Shown: positions 58,608 through 64,000 of the stretch, one piece after another | Numbering within the stretch: the first letter of the stretch is position 1 | How the letters are laid out: each line of letters begins with the position of its first letter | Origin: Talaromyces rugulosus | Lineage: Eukaryota > Ascomycota > Eurotiomycetes > Eurotiales > Trichocomaceae | Reading direction: 5' to 3' | NCBI RefSeq assembly: GCF_013368755.1 | Contig: NC_049564.1 | Span: 2,116,001 to 2,180,000, forward strand | Length of the DNA: 64,000 bases | Position numbers and translations under genes: made by a program | The notes under the pieces: model-generated | The model's database searches: none | Told to the model about the DNA's origin: nothing | Seen by the model: only the letters and a program-made list of their open reading frames with translations

Positions 58608-59279
58608 TCAAGAGCTTCCAACCTTGACAATCTTGCCCGTCTCAACCTCGTATACATATCCCGTAATCGGCACGTCCAACACAAGTGGACTATCCTTGAT
58701 AATTTGAATATCATCAATGACGCTTTGCTTGAGGTCGTTGAACGGCAGAAACGCGATATGGTCTGCATTTTGTTTCAAATCGCTCTTGATTTTGTCACGG
58801 ATGGATTCATCCGAGAAGGTGAGCATGCCGCAGTCAGTCTGATTATATGGTCAGTAAATTTGACAATGGTGAAAAATGAAAATAAAATAAAATTGGCATA
58901 CATGGTGAATAATGACGATTTCACGAGTTCCTAGCAGTTGCTGCGAAATAACAATGCTGCGGAGGGCATCGGTGACGCGACCACCAGCGTTGCGAATAAC
59001 ATGGGCATCGCCTTCTTCGAGACCAAGGGCCCTGGCAGTGTCTAATTGACTGTGGGTTAGTCGCAATAGTAAATAGTATGAAATCCGGTCACCTCGACGT
59101 ACCCAAGCGAGCATCCATGCAAGCTACAACCGCCACCTTTCTGTTCATCGAGTCAGTACTCCGTGACTTGATCATTTTGCGAGATTCAATTACCGAGCTG
59201 GAGGAAGAGCTAGACTGCCTTTGGTAAAACCGCCGGCGTAGTTGGCGTTGGCTGCTTCAAACTCTTGTGCTACAGACAT
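58608..59279 (-). CDS. Beta-class carbonic anhydrase
   Basis: Four exons (59279-59194, 59140-59103, 59041-58902, 58838-58608) encode 164 residues. Zinc ligands and catalytic dyad are present: [19 protein letters not shown] (C-x-D-x-R) and [16 protein letters not shown] (H-x2-C), with [20 protein letters not shown] between. It interconverts CO2 and bicarbonate, in the cytosol as no targeting sequence is seen. It is of the short fungal type, with a C-terminal [18 protein letters not shown] block. The 38-nt second exon carries most of the first zinc motif. It converges on the PLP-enzyme homologue, their stop codons 160 bp apart. Confidence 0.93.
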
Positions 59280-60203
59280 GTTGCTGTATGTGTGGATTTG
59301 ATTTCCAACAAGTTATCAACAAATTACTTAATTCGGTAATATTATTCGATAGGAAAAAAGAATAGTAAGCGAGGACCTTGTAGGAATCAAAGAAAACAAC
59401 CATCAAGGGGGCGTGTTCACAGGCTATTATAAAGAGTTCATGACAACCCCCGCTTCTTCGACTTCCCCCTCATAGACCATTGATTGCATCATCTGCATGT
59501 CTAACCACTGTAGGACTACATATGATGGTTTGGACGCCACGTCAATAGAAAACCGGCGTAGTGGTAGCATCCCGACTGCTCATGGCGTGCTTTTGTGTCT
59601 TCCCGAGTTTCATTGGGCCATGCAGAGTTTATCACGCCGATCGGGCGATATTTTGCGATGAACTATAGTAAATACAGGTATAAAATGTGGCTTTTCATGC
59701 GCAAGTGTGTAAATTTCTTGGAACATGTAAACTGTGTTAAAAACCAGTTTAGGGTCAACTTTGGTCAAAGGTTCAATCAGCACTCGTAGCCCTCCAGTCT
59801 TCCACGACAACGATTGAAGTTATTGTTTGTTATCTTTCAAAAATTTATAGGACATAGTTGGTCTTAGTCAGTTGGTCTTAGGCCCGGTAGTACATAACTA
59901 TATGTGACTTAACTTATTATTGTTTCATTGTACTACGTACCATCAAACATACCTTCACTTCCGGACTATGGATAACTATGTAACTGCGTTTACGGCACAT
60001 TCATGATAAAGCCTTGCAATAATGCAGATTGGGGAGTAAATGACCCCTTGAAAAAATTCCTCTTTTCATTACAAAAATAATAGAGTTGGAAATTACCCGT
60101 GGCCGTATGTGTTGCCAATTCATGTCGCTTGCATTACTGAGATGGAATTATAGGGCTTGCCCACTTGGTCGGAATATTCCACCTCAGTAAATCCTTAAGT
60201 AAT
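59280..60203. other. Intergenic, AT-rich
   Basis: Upstream of the carbonic anhydrase and downstream of the monooxygenase pseudogene. ORFs at 59595-59810 have no domain. Nothing else seen. Confidence 0.45.
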
Positions 60204-61365
60204 CTATTTCTCATGTTCAGAAACCCAGTCATTAACAATCTTCTTGAAATCCGGGTTGTACAGCCAGCGAAGGTCAAAATCCCCTCTGACAACACCACTA
60301 TCCACACCAACAACATTGTCGCTAGATGGCATCCGCCGGATATCAATCTGTTTGTTCAGCTCTAGGATCTTATCGACACGATCCTGGCGATATGTCTGCC
60401 AGAAGCTCAGTGCATCCCGCAGGCTGCTGACCCGGTTTGCTTGGCCCAAAAGCAGGGCAAGGATATAGACATCTTCAAAGGCCTGGTTGATACCTTGCCC
60501 AGCAGACGGTGGGATAGCGTGAGCTGCGTCACCAAGGATAATTACCTGGCGTGTTTTCCGAGGCCCATTTCTCAAGCTTGGGAACAACGAAGAAAGGCCA
60601 TTTGTTAACCTTATTAGGGTCTATGTACGAAACAGCATTTTGAACAAAATCAGGGAAATGGCCCGTGTCTGATTGGAGAAACTCAATGGCTCCCTGTTTG
60701 TCGGCCACAAATTCACGATCCCAACCGGGTTGATCCGGTGCAGCAACACGTTGCTGTTTACCAATCAATACTTCAGACCCGTCAACCTGCTGGGGAGCGA
60801 TACCAAATGCGCCCTGGGAAGAGGTGATTGTGACAGGGATGTGGTAGTTAGGTGGCAATTTCAACTGCTCCCTTGAGACTGTGGCAGTGATGCCAGCCAT
60901 CCCGATGAACTTAGTCTCCAGATCGGGGTAGAGGTACCGACGAACGGTAGAGTGAATGCCATCGGCACCAACTAAAATTGTGGTCGACTCAGTTGTGCCA
61001 TCGGCAAAGGCAAAAGTCACGCCATTCTCGGGGGTATCTTTGACAACGTGCGAAAACCTCTTCCCGTACTGGACGGGGACATTTTTGGCCTTCAATGCGG
61101 CGACTAGTTCGTCGATGAGAACGTATCTGTAGATACGGAGCCCATCATATCCGTATGCGTCGTTACCTCCGAATGCATATGTTTCAGTGAGGTTTCTGTC
61201 CAGGTCTCGGTATTCCAGGGTAGTGAAGTTGTAGCCTTATGTTTTCACTGTGTCGTAAAGCCGAAGGTAGTCAAGAATCCGGAGCGCATTCGGAGACAAC
61301 ATAACGGCACCTCCAATGTTCAAAGGAGCTGGCCGAGATTCGTAAATTTTAGCATATTTTACAGC
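60204..61365 (-). pseudogene. Flavin-dependent monooxygenase (salicylate-hydroxylase-like), truncated and broken
   Basis: The recognisable frame starts abruptly at KYAKIYESRPAPLNIGG (61365-ward), so the GxGxxG FAD-binding N-terminus is absent upstream. It continues AVMLSPNALRILDYL, is stopped by TAA at 61237-61239, and resumes GYNFTTLEYRDLD, TILVGADGIHSTVRRYLYPD (the second FAD motif) and WPFFVVPKLEKWASEN. A frameshift at about 60545-60556 separates this from QVIILGDAAHAIPPSAGQG, the third FAD motif, in another frame, after which the C-terminus is open to 60204 (NQAFEDVYILALLLGQ). No intron fits the frameshift site. Active relatives hydroxylate aromatic acids or phenols with NAD(P)H. Confidence 0.82.
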
Positions 61366-61940
61366 TAGCTAATATTGGAGTAGTTATGATAGGATAGATT
61401 TTCATTTCAACTTAAAAAAAACTTGCTAATGGAATACTTTCTTTGGACTTAGATACACGCCCATCTTCCTCTGCCTGAACAGTTTCGCCTGTGCGTACGT
61501 ACTAGATGTTCTTCCATCGCGGCCTGGTTAATCGGCCTTTGCGGCTCATCAAGCTTGAGAGGCGGCGGGCATTGGGTCTGTGGATCGATTTTGGTTCTTT
61601 GTTCGTGGAGAACAGTGCCATTGCAGTGTGATTTTTTGTTGCGCATGCTTGACGTTGGGAGGATAGAGGCGCTTAATCTAGCATTAATATTGAAAATCGA
61701 AATCTGAACTTTACGCGCTTCATTGTTTCTTTGTCATAGGTGTGCATTTCGCATTGAGCGTGAGACCAGATGGTTGTTGCCCTTTCTCTGGAGTCCTTGT
61801 AGCATTCTTTGATGGGCTTTTTTGGTGACATTTTCTGTTCGTCCTCAGATGACGGTTTCGAAACTAAGAACTGGAGGATTTGATCGTCGCAGGGATGAAA
61901 GTCATAGTTTCTGGATAGTCATGAATGACATATATCACCA
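61366..61940. other. Non-coding stretch
   Basis: Holds a 65-codon minus-strand ORF at 61449-61646 without a domain, where the missing N-terminus of the monooxygenase would be expected. It shows no GxGxxG sequence, so the truncation is real within this window. Confidence 0.45.
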
Positions 61941-62495
61941 TCAGGTAATACTTTCTACTTCATCTGCCAAACGCGACTTTCCAGCTCCGCTGCTTTGTAT
62001 ATAAAGCACGGTTTTCGTCGTTATGTGGTGATCTTGGGGCTGGAGTGTCACTGAATTTCCGACATCATTCCATCTGTTTGAGAGTACAGTGCCGGAAAAC
62101 ATAATAGTTGCCCGACGTGGTACCGCATACGCTGCCTTGTGGATCGAGCCATCCTCTCTTTTCACGGTATGACATTCGTCCAACACTAGTCGTTTGATTG
62201 GCGTGTCTGTTAAATTCCAACTCCGAGAGCACCCTGTCGAAAGAGTAGGCCGTGGTGTCGTCCTACACAATGGTGTTCCATCTGTATGTCGAAGTTGAAC
62301 ATGGGAGGGTGGACATTGGCCAGAAAGTAGTAGAATCCCACTTCCCAGTATAAAGGGCATGAGCGTCTTAAATTCTATCCGTTCTGGGGTTCGAACTTCT
62401 TTTGTGAGAATATGAGATGAAGGTGGGTTTTGACAAAGAATTTGAAGAGGAGAGCGGCTGATAATAACCTGTTGACCGCTGCACCAAAAGATCAT
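61941..62495 (-). pseudogene. Remnant of SNF2-like helicase and P-loop sequence
   Basis: A 184-codon frame. About residues 100-150 read RLVLDECHTVKREDGS and RATIMFSGTVLSNRWNDVG, matching SNF2 helicase motif II (DE-x-H, here DECH) and the motif III neighbourhood (TGTPLSNR in relatives). About 30 residues later LYIQSSGAGKSRLADEVES contains a Walker-A-like GAGKS, as in large fungal P-loop proteins rather than in the expected place for SNF2. The two halves probably come from different genes or from a rearranged one. No start context or further helicase motifs are visible around it. Confidence 0.55.
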
Positions 62496-64000
62496 TGGTC
62501 CCTTAGGCAGGTCTATCTCTTTCTTATATCCAATTCAGTACCTGGAGTAGTAACAATATTTTCAATAACAGACCTTGCAATATAGAAAATAGGGGATCTT
62601 CGTGGCTGTTCTATCGCGTAGCGTACTATAAATGAGGCATACGGATTCTGTTCTTCATCCTTGGTCTATTGCACTAGGGGCTTGCTGATTATACCGAGGA
62701 ATTTCACTCAATCTTAGTCCTAAGTACGCTATTCCTCACACGTAGACAACCTCTAGAAAATATTAATTGAGGCGGGCTCCATTCTAGCACCGTGACGCCA
62801 AACAAGACACACAAAAGCGGCACAACTGTACCATCTTGGTGTTGATAAAACACACTGACAAAACAACAAACTGACAATATCTATAAATTGGCCAAATTAA
62901 TTATATAAAGTATATAAATTTTAAGGGCTGGATTGATGCCAAGCTTGCTTAATTGTCTTTATTCGTCTCTACTTTATCAACCAAGGTAGCAATAGTTTTA
63001 TGTGCATGAGTAAACGGACCCGCTTTATTAGGCACCGTCTTAGTTCCTGAAAATTTTATAAAAATTTGCTGGATTTAAGTCAACTCTTTGAGATTTTCAA
63101 TGTCTATTTTTAGTACTTTACTGTGTTTTTTTTATATCATTGAGCTATACTTTGATAACAACTCACTCTGCTTGCGCTTCAAGCATCTGAAAATTGATAA
63201 CCTCTAACCACTAACAACGTCAAAGCTGGTTTGAGTATCTTTGAGCCTTTTTCTATACATTTTATTATCTATCGAGCTTTTTTTATCTTGTTAAAGCCGT
63301 TAATTATAACTCCTCTAAAGTATTTCGAGTCGATTCAAATGCTATTCTGTATGTTATTTGAATGCTTTTGAGTTCTTTTCTATATATTTTCTTAGCAATA
63401 AAGTTATTTTTTCTTTTTATCTCATTGGAACTGATTTCCAAGCTGACCCGCGAACTTGATTGTAATCCTTCTGAGCTACTTTCCATACAAGTTCTTAGCG
63501 AATTAGCGCCCCCCCCCCCCCGCATTTCTATCTTACTTGAAAAGTTAATGACCCCCAACCGCTAGATGATATCAAATCTTATCTAATACTCTTTAAAAAT
63601 ATCCTCGAGCATTTTACTATGCAATTCCTTAGCAATTAATCTATTTTTCCTTTCCATCCCATTAAAATCGATTTCTGAGCTGATCTACGAACTCAATTGT
63701 AATTTTCTAAGCCAATTTCTATACAATTTCTTAGCTATTCAGCTATCCGCTGTCTCTATCTAATTCTGAGCTGTTTTAGAACCAATTCGTCTGTAAATTC
63801 CAAAGTTTAGGAACATACCCGCATATGGTTTATTAGGATTATAGCTATTATTTGTTTACGCACTAATGACAGTATTTTTTTTTGTCAAAGTAGCATCTAT
63901 TAGGCAACCATAGGCTGTATAGAGTATATATAGATTCTACTAGCCATTGCTAGCCATGGCTGCCAGTATGTCTGTATTTCCTACCATAAGGCTTCTAGTT
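62496..64000. other. AT-rich tail, no genes
   Basis: 1.5 kb of AT-rich sequence with no long ORF. It contains the degenerate repeat at 63391-63743 and a run of C at 63510-63522. Stop-rich in all frames, like RIP-affected repeat DNA. Confidence 0.55.
63391..63743. repeat. Degenerate tandem repeat (two units of about 115 bp)
   Basis: Unit A at about 63391-63507 and unit B at about 63628-63743 share CTTAGCAAT, TATTTTT, TTTCCAAGCTGA/TTTCTGAGCTGA, CGAACT-GATTGTAAT/CGAACTCAATTGTAAT, CCATACAA/CTATACAA and TTCTTAGC in the same order. On the minus strand unit A is open (NEIKRKNNFIAKKIYRKEL) while unit B carries stops, suggesting a decayed coding repeat. Confidence 0.6.

Noticed and set aside
1..64000. 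CRISPR arrays, rRNA, tRNA, plasmid or phage origins
   Set aside because: The DNA is fungal; no direct-repeat/spacer pattern was seen. tRNA genes were not searched with a model, so a missed one is possible.

Overview
The window is eukaryotic, filamentous-ascomycete DNA, most like Aspergillus/Penicillium relatives (Eurotiomycetes). Almost every gene is broken by short introns of about 48-101 nt with GT...AG ends and CTAAC/CTGAC-type branch sites. The families are typically fungal: Zn2Cys6 regulators, ARN/SIT siderophore transporter, 2EXR protein, GT32 mannosyltransferase, Dal5-type MFS, Fot1/pogo transposons. The transposons carry the transition-type decay expected of RIP. Exon coordinates were worked out by hand from splice signals and reading frame; the complete spliced CDSs that I summed came to whole codon numbers.

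Left third (1-24.3 kb): the 3' part of a Zn2Cys6 regulator that runs off the left edge (-), a membrane-anchored S33 tripeptidyl-peptidase-like hydrolase (-), a 2EXR/F-box-like protein (+), a siderophore-type MFS transporter with a GATA-factor site upstream (+), a beta-hydroxyacid dehydrogenase ending in the peroxisomal signal SKL (+), a PGAP4-like membrane glycosyltransferase (-), a second Zn2Cys6 regulator (-) divergent from an HSL-type esterase (+), and a third Zn2Cys6 regulator (+).

Middle (24-45.5 kb): gene-poor, with long non-coding stretches. It holds a UbiA-type integral membrane prenyltransferase/cyclase (+), a secreted, probably GPI-anchored beta-propeller (-), a DUF427 protein (+), a Mid2-like single-pass surface protein (-), a GNAT acetyltransferase (-), two or three small hypothetical genes (-) lying among decayed direct repeats at 39.5-41.7 kb, a dead SDR gene (+), and an intact SUR1/CSG1-like GT32 mannosyltransferase (+).

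Right third (45.5-64 kb): a 2-oxoglutarate/Fe(II) oxygenase and an alpha/beta hydrolase in tandem (-), divergent from a sugar-type MFS transporter (+). Two Fot1/pogo DNA transposons stand head to tail 18 bp apart, starting 8 bp after that transporter's stop codon. Then come a Dal5-type MFS transporter (-) divergent from a Cys/Met-metabolism PLP-enzyme homologue whose Schiff-base lysine is replaced by glutamate (+), a beta-carbonic anhydrase (-), a truncated, nonsense- and frameshift-bearing flavin monooxygenase pseudogene (-), a scrap of helicase/P-loop coding sequence, and an AT-rich tail with a degenerate repeat. Transposons, pseudogenes and repeats in the last 14 kb suggest decaying accessory, possibly subtelomeric, sequence. 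No PKS, NRPS or complete biosynthetic cluster is present. The best candidates for co-working genes are the oxygenase/hydrolase/transporter trio at 45.5-50.5 kb and the transporter/PLP-enzyme pair at 54.5-58.4 kb.
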